Shown here one piece after another: positions 51,701-61,474 of a stretch of 64,000 bases of DNA. The stretch's first letter is position 1. Each line of letters starts with the position of its first letter. The DNA is taken from the NCBI RefSeq assembly GCF_020447315.1, contig NZ_JAJADQ010000007.1, forward strand, positions 62,001 through 126,000. The letters are read 5' to 3'. Under the pieces are notes generated by a model. It searched no databases, had not been told where the DNA came from, and saw only the letters and a program-made list of their open reading frames with translations. The translations under genes were made by a program, and so were the position numbers. The stretch is from Hymenobacter nitidus. GTDB taxonomy: Bacteria; Bacteroidota; Bacteroidia; Cytophagales; Hymenobacteraceae.

Positions 51701-53518
51701 TTACTGGCTTTCCTGTTTCTGATCCTGTTCCTGAAAGTAAGAGAGCAGAATGCGGGTTTTTGCTTTGCCAATCTCAGTTACCAACTCCTCCTCGCTTAGC
51801 TCCCGAATCTTTTTGACGGACTTGAACTTGCTCAGCAGCTTTTCGGCGGAGATGGGGCCTAAGCCTTTTACATCGGTAAGCTCGGTTTTGAGCGTAGCCG
51901 CGTCGCGCCGGCTGCGGTGAAACGTAATGCCGAAGCGGTGTACTTCGTCGCGCATGCGCTGGAATAAGCGGAGGGACTCACTCTTCTTATCGATGTAGAG
52001 GGGTAGTGGGTCGTTGGGAACGTATATTTCCTCCAGACGCTTGGCAATACCGATGACCGGTATCTGGCCCCAGAGGTTGAGGTCTTTCAGTGCTTTGACA
52101 GCCATGCTGAGCTGCCCCTTACCACCATCAACGATAACGAGCTGCGGTAGTGATGCTCCCTCATCAACCAGGCGCCGGTAGCGCCGCGTCACGACTTCGT
52201 ACATTGAGTCGAAGTCGTTGGGGCCGACTACTGTTTTAATGTGGTAATGGCGGTAGTCTTTCTTGCTGGGCTTTGCGTTGCGGAAACACACCATAGCAGC
52301 CACCGGGTTGTCGCCCTGGAAGTTGGAGTTGTCGAAGCACTCGATGTGCTTAGGAAGCTCGGTAAGGCGCAAATCCTTCTTAATCGTTTCCATAATTCGG
52401 ACCTCGTTGAGGTCTTTGGAACGATCATTCATGCTCTCCTTTTCCTTACGCAGGTACATCACATTCTTGATGGACAGCTCCAGCAGCTTGCGTTTGTCCC
52501 CAATCTGGGGCACGACTACCGTCGTGTTGGCAAGCGGCAAGTCAGGTAAGGAGACGTTAACCAGGATTTCCTTCGACTGGCTTTCAAACTCCTCCCGCAT
52601 CTGCATCACCATGGGAGCCAGAATCTCCGCGTCGGTTTCATCGAGCTTCTTCACTACTTCCACCGACTGAGTGAGAATAATGGAGCCGTTCATCACCTTG
52701 AGGTAGTTGATAAAGGCATTTTTCTCGTTGGCGGCGATGCTGAAGACATCGATGTTGGAGAGCGAAGCATTCACGACCGTCGACTTGGCTTGGAACTCAT
52801 CGAGACGGTCAAGTTTCTGCTTGAAGGAATGTGCTAGCTCAAACTGCTGGTCCTGGGCGGCGGCCATCATCTTCTCCCGGAAGTAAGCTTTCGGAACGCT
52901 CAGGTTGCCGCTGAGAATATTGCGGATCTGCTGGATGTTCTGGTTGTAGGCTTCTTCATTGACCAAGCCCTCACAAGGCCCTTTGCAGTTGCCTAGGTGG
53001 TATTCCAAGCAGACTTTGAACTTGCCGGCGGCTACGTTCTCGGGCGACAGGTTGTAAGTACAGGTGCGCAGCGGGTACAGAGCCCTGATCAGCTCCAGTA
53101 GGATGTTCATGGCCGTCAGGTTGGCGTAGGGACCGTAGTAGCGCGAGCCGTCGTTAATTTTCTTGCGCGTGGGCAGCAGCCGCGGAAACCGCTCATTGGT
53201 CAGGCAGAGGTAAGGGTAGGTTTTGCCGTCCTTGAGCAGGATGTTATACTTGGGCTGGTTCTCCTTGATGAGGTTGTTTTCCAGCAGAAAAGCGTCGGAT
53301 TCACTGTCGACGATGGTAAACTCGATACGCTTGATGTTGCGCACCAGCTGCTGGGTCTTCTTGTTGTGGTCCTGCTTATTGAAATAGCTGCTGACGCGCT
53401 TACGAATGTCGATGGCCTTGCCGACGTAAATGATGCCTTCGTCGTCGAAGAATTTGTAGATGCCCGGGCGGTGTGGTAAATGCCGGATTTGCTCTTGCAG
53501 GTGGTCTTTAGCGGCCAT
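51701..53518 (-). CDS. uvrC: UvrABC excinuclease subunit C
   Basis: A 605-residue protein. GIY-YIG nuclease at the N-terminus (PGIYKFFDDEGIIYVGKA with the metal-binding core), a Cys-bearing region (CLEYHLGNCKGPC), a UVR motif around 200-235, and the C-terminal RNase-H-like nuclease (ECFDNSNFQGDNPVAAM, VIVDGGKGQLSMA, HRFGITFHRSRRD). The tandem HhH ends it (KGLGPISAEKLLSKFKSVKK). Known role: the two incisions of nucleotide excision repair. No other uvr gene is nearby. Confidence 0.97.
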   Translation of the reverse strand: MAAKDHLQEQIRHLPHRPGIYKFFDDEGIIYVGKAIDIRKRVSSYFNKQDHNKKTQQLVRNIKRIEFTIVDSESDAFLLENNLIKENQPKYNILLKDGKTYPYLCLTNERFPRLLPTRKKINDGSRYYGPYANLTAMNILLELIRALYPLRTCTYNLSPENVAAGKFKVCLEYHLGNCKGPCEGLVNEEAYNQNIQQIRNILSGNLSVPKAYFREKMMAAAQDQQFELAHSFKQKLDRLDEFQAKSTVVNASLSNIDVFSIAANEKNAFINYLKVMNGSIILTQSVEVVKKLDETDAEILAPMVMQMREEFESQSKEILVNVSLPDLPLANTTVVVPQIGDKRKLLELSIKNVMYLRKEKESMNDRSKDLNEVRIMETIKKDLRLTELPKHIECFDNSNFQGDNPVAAMVCFRNAKPSKKDYRHYHIKTVVGPNDFDSMYEVVTRRYRRLVDEGASLPQLVIVDGGKGQLSMAVKALKDLNLWGQIPVIGIAKRLEEIYVPNDPLPLYIDKKSESLRLFQRMRDEVHRFGITFHRSRRDAATLKTELTDVKGLGPISAEKLLSKFKSVKKIRELSEEELVTEIGKAKTRILLSYFQEQDQKQESQ

Positions 53519-53617
53519 AGGGAAGTAGGCGTGGGCGGAGGTATGTTTAACTCTGAAAACAGAATACAGGTTAGGATAATTCGAGTAGAGGAGCAGCCGG
53601 CCCGTCAGGAAACGAAA

Positions 53618-53644
53618 AGTGGCAGGTGATTTTCACCTGCCACT
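53618..53644 (-). terminator. Terminator of the penicillin-binding protein gene
   Basis: A 12-bp stem (agtggcaggtga / tcacctgccact) with a 3-base loop. On the minus strand it is followed by tttcg. Confidence 0.8.
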
Positions 53645-53676
53645 GCTACTCTCCGGCGGAAGTACTGCTCACCGGT

Positions 53677-56007
53677 TTAAATATCCTCGTCGTCGATGTC
53701 CTGCAGATCGGTCTGGTTGAGCTTCTGGTCGTAGGGAATCGTGTCGCGCTGCCCGCCGTAGTAGCGGCTGCAGTCAATTTCAATGGACAGCGGCTGTGCG
53801 GGCTTGGGGAAGGGCGCAGTGCTGACGCCAATGCTCTTATCGGCATAGACCTTGCGCATAAACAGGCCGTAGATAGGCAATGCAGCCCGGGCGCCCTGGC
53901 CATACGAGCCCGACCGGAAGTGGATGCTGCGGTCTTCGCCTCCCACCCACATGCCGCACACCAGGTCGGGAGTGATGCCCATAAACCAGGCGTCGGAGTA
54001 GTTGCTGGTGGTGCCGGTTTTGGCCCCAATTTCGTAGGGGAATTTAAAGCCGGTTTTCAGGATAACTGAGGTGCCGCCTTGCTCAGTGGTGGAGGCTTGC
54101 AGCATATAAGTCATCAGGTAGGCGGTTTCCTCGCTCAGGGCTTCCCGGGTCTGGGGCACAAACTCGCGCAGAACGTTGCCATTCTTGTCCTCAATGCGCG
54201 TTACCATCATCGGGGCAGTCCAAACACCTTTGTTAACGAACGTGCTGTAGGCACCGCTCATTTCGTAAATGCTCACGTCGCTGGAGCCGAAACCGACGGC
54301 CGGCACTGCCTCAATGGGAGAGGTAATGCCCAGACGCTTGGCGTAGGAAACCACCGTTTCGGGTCCCAGCTTCTGCACCAGCCAGGCCGTAATCGAGTTC
54401 ATGGAACGGGCCAGAGCCTGCCGGATAGTAAACGTACGGCCCGAGAAGCCCCCTTCGAAGTTCTTGGGCGTGTACGGGGCCCGACCCGCCACGGCGGGGA
54501 ACGTGGTGGCCACGTCGGGCCGCTGGTAGCAGGGAGAGTAGCCTTGGTCGATGGCGGCGGTGTACACGATGGGCTTGAAGGTAGAGCCCGGCTGCCGCTT
54601 GCCCTGCTTCACGTGGTCGTACTTGAAATACTTGAAGTTGGTACCGCCCACCCAGGCCTTGATCTGCCCGTTCAGCGGATTCATAGCCATAAAGCCGGCG
54701 TGCAGATACCGCTTGTAGTACGCCAGAGAGTCTAGGGGCGACATGAGCATCTCCTTTTCGCCTTTCCAGGTGAAGACCATCATCTTGTACTTCTTCTTCA
54801 GATAGTAGTTGATGGAGTCCTGATTGCCCTCGAAGCGGTTCGAGAGTGACCGGTAGCGCTCCGTACGCTTGATGGAGGTCTGCAGAAAGTTGGGAATGAT
54901 CTTGCCGTTCTCGTCGCGCCAGGGCAGCTGGCCTTTCCAGTGGGCATCGAACATCTTCTGCTGCTGCTTCATGTGCTCCGCCACCGCCGACTCGGCATAC
55001 TTCTGCATGCGGGAGTCGATGGTTGTGTAGATTTTCAGGCCGTCGGCGTAGAGGTCGTGGTCGGTTTCCTTGGCCCACTGCAGCAGCGACTTGCTCACCT
55101 CCGTGCGGAAGTAGGGGGCAATGCCTTTGTTGGAGTTCTCCACGCTGTAGTGCAACACAATGTCTTTGGCGGCGGCTTTGGCGTGCTCCTCCGGGGTGAT
55201 GTAGTTGTACTTCTTCATCTGGTACAGCACCCAGTTGCGGCGCACCTTGGCCTTGTCGGGGTTTTGCACGGGGCTATACCGCGAGGGGGCATTGAGTACG
55301 CCCACCAGCAGCGCCGATTCTTCCAGGGTCAGGTCTTTCGGTAACTTATTAAAAAACGTTTTGGCTGCCACGTTAATACCAAAGGCATTGGAGCCAAAAT
55401 CGTTGGTATTAAGGTACATGCGCATAATCTCGCGCTTGGTGTAGCTGCGCTCAAGCCGCACCGCCATTATCCATTCCTTGGTTTTGATGATGAGCATACC
55501 TAAACCTCTCACGTCGTTCAGCTTGCCGTCGTTGAGGTCGCCGCGCGTACGGAACAGCACCTTAGCTAGCTGCTGGGTAAGAGTACTGGAGCCCCGGCTG
55601 CGGCCAGTGGCTACGTAATAGGGAATGGCAAAAAGCCCCTTGAAATCAATGCCGGAGTGACCCTCGAAGCGTACGTCTTCGGTAGCAATCAGAGCGTCAA
55701 TCAGGTTCTGGGGCAGGTCTTCGTAATCGGCGGGAGTGCGGTTCTCGCGGAAGTATTTGCCCATCAGCACGCCGTCTGCCGAGTATATCTCGGAGGCCAG
55801 CTCACTCTTCGGGTTTTCCAGCGTCTTCAGGTTGGGCATGCGCCCAAACAGGTTTAGGAAATTGACGCTGACGGCCAGAATGTACAGAATCAGGCCCAGC
55901 ACGCCACCCCCAAACAGAAGCCAGAGGGTGCGGGTAAGGTTGGTAAAGCGGCCCGGACGTTGCGGTTTGCGCGGGGAAGTCTTGGACTTAGTGGCGGGAT
56001 ATGCCAT
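53677..56007 (-). CDS. Class A penicillin-binding protein (PBP1A type)
   Basis: A 776-residue protein. One N-terminal helix (LWLLFGGGVLGLILYILAVS), a GT51 transglycosylase domain (about 65-240: EDVRFEGHSGIDFKGLF, GSSTLTQQLAKVLF, RSYTKREIMRMYLN), then the transpeptidase with PGSTFKP (SxxK, nucleophile about S475), SMN (about 535) and KTGTTSNYSDAWF (KTG about 662). Known role: glycan polymerisation and cross-linking of peptidoglycan. It is 9 bases downstream of the large TPR lipoprotein gene, so cotranscribed. Confidence 0.96.
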   Translation of the reverse strand: MAYPATKSKTSPRKPQRPGRFTNLTRTLWLLFGGGVLGLILYILAVSVNFLNLFGRMPNLKTLENPKSELASEIYSADGVLMGKYFRENRTPADYEDLPQNLIDALIATEDVRFEGHSGIDFKGLFAIPYYVATGRSRGSSTLTQQLAKVLFRTRGDLNDGKLNDVRGLGMLIIKTKEWIMAVRLERSYTKREIMRMYLNTNDFGSNAFGINVAAKTFFNKLPKDLTLEESALLVGVLNAPSRYSPVQNPDKAKVRRNWVLYQMKKYNYITPEEHAKAAAKDIVLHYSVENSNKGIAPYFRTEVSKSLLQWAKETDHDLYADGLKIYTTIDSRMQKYAESAVAEHMKQQQKMFDAHWKGQLPWRDENGKIIPNFLQTSIKRTERYRSLSNRFEGNQDSINYYLKKKYKMMVFTWKGEKEMLMSPLDSLAYYKRYLHAGFMAMNPLNGQIKAWVGGTNFKYFKYDHVKQGKRQPGSTFKPIVYTAAIDQGYSPCYQRPDVATTFPAVAGRAPYTPKNFEGGFSGRTFTIRQALARSMNSITAWLVQKLGPETVVSYAKRLGITSPIEAVPAVGFGSSDVSIYEMSGAYSTFVNKGVWTAPMMVTRIEDKNGNVLREFVPQTREALSEETAYLMTYMLQASTTEQGGTSVILKTGFKFPYEIGAKTGTTSNYSDAWFMGITPDLVCGMWVGGEDRSIHFRSGSYGQGARAALPIYGLFMRKVYADKSIGVSTAPFPKPAQPLSIEIDCSRYYGGQRDTIPYDQKLNQTDLQDIDDEDI

Positions 56008-56016
56008 GCAGAGGTA

Positions 56017-59000
56017 CTACGGTCGGTAAGTTTGCTGGTAGAAGCGCTGATACTCTTCCACATCTTTGCTTTGCAGCAACAGCGGGAGGTTATCAATACC
56101 AATAATGAGGGTTTGGTAACCCGCGCCGCGCAATTTGCTTAGCGGCGACTGGGGGCCGCGCAGCTTCAGCGCGTAGCTCTGGGCTACTTTGGCGCCCGGC
56201 AAGGATTGTACCACCACCAGGTCCATGGTTTCGCCCAGCACCACTTGCTGCACCTGCAGGTTATTGACGCGGTAGAAGCGGTTGTTGTAGGCTGCCAGCT
56301 GTTCCGGCAACGTCTGCGCGGGCGCGGCACCCTTCGGAAAAGCCAGCACCACCGCATGCCCCGCCGCCAGATTGGTCGTGTAGGCCGTCGTGGGCTTGGC
56401 TGGCTCAGGCGCTGGAGCAGCAGGAGAGGCCGGCGTCGTGCTGACCGGTGGCGTTGCAACGGGCTCGGGCGTTGTGGGAGCTGGCGTTTCGGCCGGAACT
56501 TTGGCCGGGGCTTTGGAAGCCGGAACCCCTTTCTTACCGGAAACAGCCTTGCCCGCAGGTGTTGGTACGGGCGCGGTTGGCACAGGCGGGGGAGAAGCTG
56601 CCGCCGGAGTAGTGGCTGGCATAGTAGCCGGCGCCGGGGGGACCAGAGTGGCCGGCGTTTCGTCGGCGCCGTAGAAAATGCGCAGACGATTGTCGACCTC
56701 ACCCGGCTTAAACATCGATACTGAAGGCTTGTCGGTCGAGGCCAGGGCACCGGCAATCTGGCCTTCCTCGTAGCGTTTGTAGCTGTTCAGCAGTTCCCGC
56801 GCCTGCAGGCTCAAGGGGCTTTCGGGGTAAGCTTTGCGGAAGTTCTCCACCGCCACCTTGGCCGTTGCCGGCGGCTGGGTCCGGATAACCAGCAGCATGC
56901 TCAAGTAGTCTACCCGGTCGTTCAGGTCACTGACGGGGTTTTGCTTTTTGGCCCGGCTCAGCACGGCCGTAGCTTTCTTGAATTCTTGCTTCTTGTAGAG
57001 GGCAAACGCCGAATCAACCCGCGCTGCTACCTGCTCGTTGGCAATGGAAGCCCGCCGCAGATACTCTGGGTCGGCCACGAGTCGTGCGTAGGATGAGTTC
57101 GGGAAATCCTGGCGCAGCCGCTGGGCGTAGGCTTCGGCCTTTGGGTCATTCAGCTCCTTGTAAATAAGGTACAGGCTGTAAAAAGTTTCGGGCAAATGGC
57201 TGCTCTGCGGGAAGCGCGCTATCAGCTTCTCATACGTTTCCGCGGCCCGCGCCTGTTCCTTGAGTTGTTGGCTGTAAATACCGCCCAACGCAAATAAGGC
57301 TTCCTCCAGCTGCTTCTGCGACTCCTGCAGTTTCGCCGGCGTCAGGGGCAAGTTCTGCCGGTACTGCTTCACCAGCAGCTGGGCCTGCACCGCCGGATCG
57401 ATGGCCGCGGCCAGCGTGGCTTCCGATGCCGGGTTAACCGCCGAGCTGCCCGATCCGGCAATCGAAACCGGTACATTGCCGCCCTGAGCCGTCGTCGGCG
57501 ACGCCGAAGCCTGGCTGCTGATACGCCAGTTGTCCTGTAGCTGTCGGTCGCCCCACTTGCGGATAAAGTCCGATTTGGCCGTGCTCAGCGCCGTGGGGTT
57601 ATCGAAGTAGAAGAGGGCGCCGGTAGCGCCGTTGGCCAGCGCGAGTGGGTCAATGTTCGAGTCGCCGGGGCGTAGGGCGCTGGCACTGCCGTTGGTGGCC
57701 TGCCGCTCCCGCCGGGCCACGAGCTCCTGCTGGGCCGCTTGCCGCTCGGCTTCCTTCTTGCGGGCGGCCAGCTCCGCGTTGGCAAAGCTCAGCAGCTGGG
57801 TGCTCAGTGCGGCCGTGTCGAGCCGCGCCAAGGCCTGCAGACTGTCCTGCGTTTCCACGGTGGTAATCTGCTTGGCAAACTCCTTCAGAATTTCGCTCCG
57901 CTCAGCGGTAGCCGCGTATTCGGGCGCCTCGCGGGCTAGGTTCTGTACCGTGCTGTCGTAGTAAACGGCGGCCAGGCGGTACTTCTGCAGGTTCTCGTAG
58001 TAGATGCGGCCCGCCAGCAGATAGGTGTAGGCCTTCTGGGCGCGGTTGCTGGAGTTGGCCCGGGCAGCTTTGCGCAGCAGAGTCAACGAGTTGTCGTAGC
58101 GCTGCTGCCGGTACTCCAGGCGCGCCATTTCGTAGTAAATCTTGTCGGTATACTCCTTGTTCTTGGTATCCTTCAGCAGCTTGGCGAAATACTTGTCCAG
58201 GCGGGCGCGGTCATTGTTGTTCAGGTCCGAAACCTGGCCTAGCATCAGCTTCGAGTAGAAGTCCAGTTCGTAAGGCGGGTTCTTCTTCAAAATCTTGTTG
58301 AGCTGCGCGTAAGCTTCCTTGTCCTGCCCGTTGGCCTGGTAGAGCTGGGCCAGAATGTAGCGCGTGCGCGACTGCTCATTCTTGGGCGAGATATAAGGAA
58401 TAGCCTTCTCCAGGTTCACGATGGCCTGTTTTTGGTCGCCGGTCAGCAGGAAATACTCGGCCCGGGTCAGGAACAGCTCCCGGGCGTTTCGCTCGTCGCC
58501 CTGTTCCTTGTCCAGAATGTCCGACACGGCGGCGGCGTTTTCATATTCCTTCAGAGCCAGGAACGTGCGCATCAGCCAGATCAGCGCCTCGTGCTTGGTA
58601 TTGAGGTCCTTGCTGGTGGTATTGACGTACTTAAAGGTCTTGCCCGCGTCTTCGTACTCCTTTTTATAATAGCGCGACTTGCCGATCAGCAGGTAGCTGT
58701 CGTCGGTCCAGTCGCTGCCCGGGCGGTGCTGAATCGGAATGGACGCCTTTTTGATGATATCGTCCAGGTCGGCTGTCACACGGCCTACGGTGGCGTCGTC
58801 CAGGGTCGGGAACAGCGGCAGAATCCGATTGTAGTCGTTGATGCGGGCTTTATACAAGGTTTCCTCCACCGCCCGCAGCTTTTCGCGGGCCAGAAAGAAC
58901 CCGTTGTCGCGGGCCACGATGTTCTCATAGGCATGGCCCACCACGGACTTACGTTCCGAAGAGCAGGCCCCGACGCCGAACAGCACAAGCAGCAGGGCAG

Positions 59001-59064
59001 CAGAAGCGAAAAGCAGGCGGAAAAGCGGATACTTCGTCAAAGCAGAGAGTAGGATCGGGGCCAC
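56017..59064 (-). CDS. porW: PorW/SprE-like TPR lipoprotein
   Basis: A 1015-residue protein. No ATG fits; GTG at 59064 leads to a lipobox (LLLVLFGVGAC, Cys about 34). Most of the protein is TPR-like helical repeats (YLLIGKSRYYKKEYEDAGKT, LFLTRAEYFLLTGDQKQA, LLAGRIYYENLQKYRLA). A Pro/Ala/Thr-rich linker (about 785-890) follows, then a small C-terminal domain with KLRGAGYQTLIIG. Size and layout match PorW/SprE, a T9SS lipoprotein linking substrate to PorKLMN and needed for secretion and gliding. Assignment rests on architecture, so moderate. Confidence 0.75.
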   Translation of the reverse strand: MAPILLSALTKYPLFRLLFASAALLLVLFGVGACSSERKSVVGHAYENIVARDNGFFLAREKLRAVEETLYKARINDYNRILPLFPTLDDATVGRVTADLDDIIKKASIPIQHRPGSDWTDDSYLLIGKSRYYKKEYEDAGKTFKYVNTTSKDLNTKHEALIWLMRTFLALKEYENAAAVSDILDKEQGDERNARELFLTRAEYFLLTGDQKQAIVNLEKAIPYISPKNEQSRTRYILAQLYQANGQDKEAYAQLNKILKKNPPYELDFYSKLMLGQVSDLNNNDRARLDKYFAKLLKDTKNKEYTDKIYYEMARLEYRQQRYDNSLTLLRKAARANSSNRAQKAYTYLLAGRIYYENLQKYRLAAVYYDSTVQNLAREAPEYAATAERSEILKEFAKQITTVETQDSLQALARLDTAALSTQLLSFANAELAARKKEAERQAAQQELVARRERQATNGSASALRPGDSNIDPLALANGATGALFYFDNPTALSTAKSDFIRKWGDRQLQDNWRISSQASASPTTAQGGNVPVSIAGSGSSAVNPASEATLAAAIDPAVQAQLLVKQYRQNLPLTPAKLQESQKQLEEALFALGGIYSQQLKEQARAAETYEKLIARFPQSSHLPETFYSLYLIYKELNDPKAEAYAQRLRQDFPNSSYARLVADPEYLRRASIANEQVAARVDSAFALYKKQEFKKATAVLSRAKKQNPVSDLNDRVDYLSMLLVIRTQPPATAKVAVENFRKAYPESPLSLQARELLNSYKRYEEGQIAGALASTDKPSVSMFKPGEVDNRLRIFYGADETPATLVPPAPATMPATTPAAASPPPVPTAPVPTPAGKAVSGKKGVPASKAPAKVPAETPAPTTPEPVATPPVSTTPASPAAPAPEPAKPTTAYTTNLAAGHAVVLAFPKGAAPAQTLPEQLAAYNNRFYRVNNLQVQQVVLGETMDLVVVQSLPGAKVAQSYALKLRGPQSPLSKLRGAGYQTLIIGIDNLPLLLQSKDVEEYQRFYQQTYRP

Positions 59065-59258
59065 GGATTGCAGATTGAAACGCGCATGCTCGGCTGATTC
59101 GTTCGCTCAGCCCATCCGCGCTGCTTCTGTAACGTAGCAGGTTGGGTAAAATTACGGTTTTTCCGTAGCCGCCACCCTTTGCCTGCGTATCTGACAATCT
59201 ACCTGGACGCCAGTGCCCGGAAAATCAATACTTTCGCACCCCCAAACCTGCTTCCCTC
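59065..59258. other. Divergent promoter region for porW and the ATP synthase operon
   Basis: 194 bases. A plus-strand TACTTTCG at 59229-59236 is a weak -7 candidate 22 bases before atpZ. No clear minus-strand box. No hairpin supported. Confidence 0.4.
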
Positions 59259-59498
59259 ATGGCCGCCGCTCCTCCCAAGCTCCCTGACCCCAACGAATCG
59301 GACCGGCTGCGGGCCTTCGCCAAATACTCCGGCCTAGCCTTCCAGATGCTCGCTATCATAGGGGTGTGTACCTGGGGCGGGCTCAAGCTCGATGAATACG
59401 TTGGCAACGACAAGCCCTGGTATACCATCGGCCTGATGGTGTTCGGCCTGATTGCCGCCACCTACCAGGTTATCCGCTCTCTTTCCCGTAACGATTAA
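59259..59498 (+). CDS. atpZ: AtpZ/AtpI family protein
   Basis: A 79-residue protein with two helices (YSGLAFQMLAIIGVCTWGGL and YTIGLMVFGLIAATYQVI) and the charged loop LDEYVGNDKPWYTIG, typical of the AtpZ/AtpI family placed first in ATP synthase operons. Known roles suggested for the family are Mg2+/Ca2+ handling or help in c-ring assembly. The next gene follows 9 bases on. Confidence 0.85.
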   Translation: MAAAPPKLPDPNESDRLRAFAKYSGLAFQMLAIIGVCTWGGLKLDEYVGNDKPWYTIGLMVFGLIAATYQVIRSLSRND

Positions 59499-59507
59499 GA
59501 ACTAACA

Positions 59508-59912
59508 GTGCAGTTTCTCCGCAACTTTTTGATTTTCTGCGTACTCATCTGGGCTCTCATGTATGGGCTGCAGCTGCAGTTTGGCGCCGCCGTCATTCAC
59601 CCGCTGGCCTACTACATCTTCGGCTTCTTTGCCGTGCTCACCGCTATTACCTACTGGCTGACGGCTTTGCTGCTAAAAGCTAACCCCGACGGGTTTATGG
59701 TCGCCTTCTTCGGCGGCATGGTGGTGCGCCTGCTGCTGTCGGTTGCCTTGGTGATGATATACCTATATAAAGGAGGTGCCAAAGAGGGCGCGGGCACCTG
59801 GACCTTCCTCGGTAGCTTCTTCCTCCTGTATTTCTTGTTTGCCGGGTTTGAAATCTGGAGCATCCTGAGTAACTTGCGCCCGTTTTCAAAACCGGGTGAA
59901 AGCCAAATCTGA
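59508..59912 (+). CDS. AtpI-like membrane protein
   Basis: A 134-residue protein with GTG start at 59508. Four hydrophobic helices (LIFCVLIWALMYGLQL, YYIFGFFAVLTAITYWLTAL, FFGGMVVRLLLSVALVMIYL, FLGSFFLLYFLFAGFEIW) in the size range of ATP synthase protein I. The position between atpZ and atpB supports the call; the sequence match itself is weak. Inferred to assist assembly of the F0 part. Confidence 0.7.
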   Translation: MQFLRNFLIFCVLIWALMYGLQLQFGAAVIHPLAYYIFGFFAVLTAITYWLTALLLKANPDGFMVAFFGGMVVRLLLSVALVMIYLYKGGAKEGAGTWTFLGSFFLLYFLFAGFEIWSILSNLRPFSKPGESQI

Positions 59913-59945
59913 CGGTTTTGTAGGCACCACCCTAACTCTCTTTGA

Positions 59946-61022
59946 ATGAAGCGTTTACTGATAGCTCTCTTCTGCATTCTTTCGCTTCCTGTGTTTGCCA
60001 ACGAACCCGCGGCAACCCAGGCCGAAGCAACCGACAAGGAGGCCTTCAGCCCCGGCGAGATGATTCTGCACCACATCGGGGACGCTCACGAATGGCATTT
60101 CGCCACCCTCGGCGACGAGGAGCACGGCACACACCTGACCCTGCCGCTGCCCGTTATTGCCTACCAGCCTACCAAAGGCCTGAGTGTTTTCTCCTCTTCG
60201 AACCTAGCCCACGGCCAGGCTTACAACGGCCTGAAGCTGGAGCACGAGCACCTCGTGGCCGAAGATGGTGGTAAAGTATACGACTTCTCCATCACCAAGA
60301 ACGTGGCCTCGCTGCTGCTGAGCGCCCTGATTCTGCTGCTGGTGTTTACGGCCGTAGCCCGTGGCTACCGCAAAAACCACGGTGGTGCTCCCCGCGGCAT
60401 TCAGTCGTTCTTCGAGCCCATTGTGGTCTTCATCCGCGACGAAGTAGCCAAGAAGTCCATCGGGCCGAAGTATGAGCGCTACATGCCCTACCTGCTGACC
60501 ATCTTCTTCTTTATCTGGTTCAACAACCTGCTGGGCCTGATGCCGGGTGCCGCCAACCTCACCGGCAACATTGCCGTGACGATGACCCTGGCCCTGCTGA
60601 CGCTGATTATTACCCTGGCTAGCTCCAACTCCAACTACTGGCACCACATCTTCGCCACGCCCGGCGTACCGAAGCCTCTGCTGCTCATCATGATTCCCGT
60701 GGAACTGATTGGCATCGTGGTAAAGCCGTTTTCCCTGATGATTCGACTGTTCGCCAACATCACGGCCGGTCACATTGTGGTTTTGAGCTTCATCAGCCTG
60801 ATTTTCATTTTCCAGAGCATCTTTATCAGCCCCGTGACCCTGGCCTTCGGCCTGTTCATTAACGTGCTGGAGCTGCTGGTTGCCATTCTGCAGGCCTACA
60901 TCTTCACTCTGCTGACTGCCATGTACATCGGTGGCGCTGTGGAAGAGCACCACGATGCCGACTACCAGATGGGCGGCGGCGACGGTGCCGATGAGGCCCA
61001 CGTAGCTCGCGCTGCCCACTAA
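59946..61022 (+). CDS. atpB: ATP synthase F0 subunit a
   Basis: A 358-residue protein. Signal-like N-terminus (LLIALFCILSLPVFA) and a long periplasmic extension (about 20-115) as in Bacteroidota atpB. The conserved core contains FFFIWFNNLLGLMPG and PVELIGIVVKPFSLMIRLFA with the essential Arg of the proton path, then GHIVVLSFISLIF. Ends with a His/Asp-rich tail (EEHHDADYQMGGG). Known role: the proton half-channels next to the c ring. Confidence 0.96.
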   Translation: MKRLLIALFCILSLPVFANEPAATQAEATDKEAFSPGEMILHHIGDAHEWHFATLGDEEHGTHLTLPLPVIAYQPTKGLSVFSSSNLAHGQAYNGLKLEHEHLVAEDGGKVYDFSITKNVASLLLSALILLLVFTAVARGYRKNHGGAPRGIQSFFEPIVVFIRDEVAKKSIGPKYERYMPYLLTIFFFIWFNNLLGLMPGAANLTGNIAVTMTLALLTLIITLASSNSNYWHHIFATPGVPKPLLLIMIPVELIGIVVKPFSLMIRLFANITAGHIVVLSFISLIFIFQSIFISPVTLAFGLFINVLELLVAILQAYIFTLLTAMYIGGAVEEHHDADYQMGGGDGADEAHVARAAH

Positions 61023-61038
61023 GTTTTCTCACCCCTGA

Positions 61039-61332
<294 letters not shown>

Positions 61333-61353
61333 AGCTAGGGGCAATGCCTAAGC

Positions 61354-61393
61354 AGCCCGCTGCGCATCGCTTCGGCGCACGGCGCGGCGGGCT
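61354..61393 (+). other. Hairpin between atpE and atpF
   Basis: Arms agcccgctgcgc / gcgcggcgggct (12 bp with one G-U pair) and a 16-base loop; ctttttt follows about 9 bases later. It may act as an attenuator or RNA-stabilising element that sets c-subunit excess over downstream subunits. Confidence 0.6.
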
Positions 61394-61474
61394 GACTTGG
61401 CTTTTTTGGGTTGCTGGAAAGGTGCGAATGCCGCTTTTCTTCTCCTCGATACTCCCACTTCCTACTCTGAGTAT

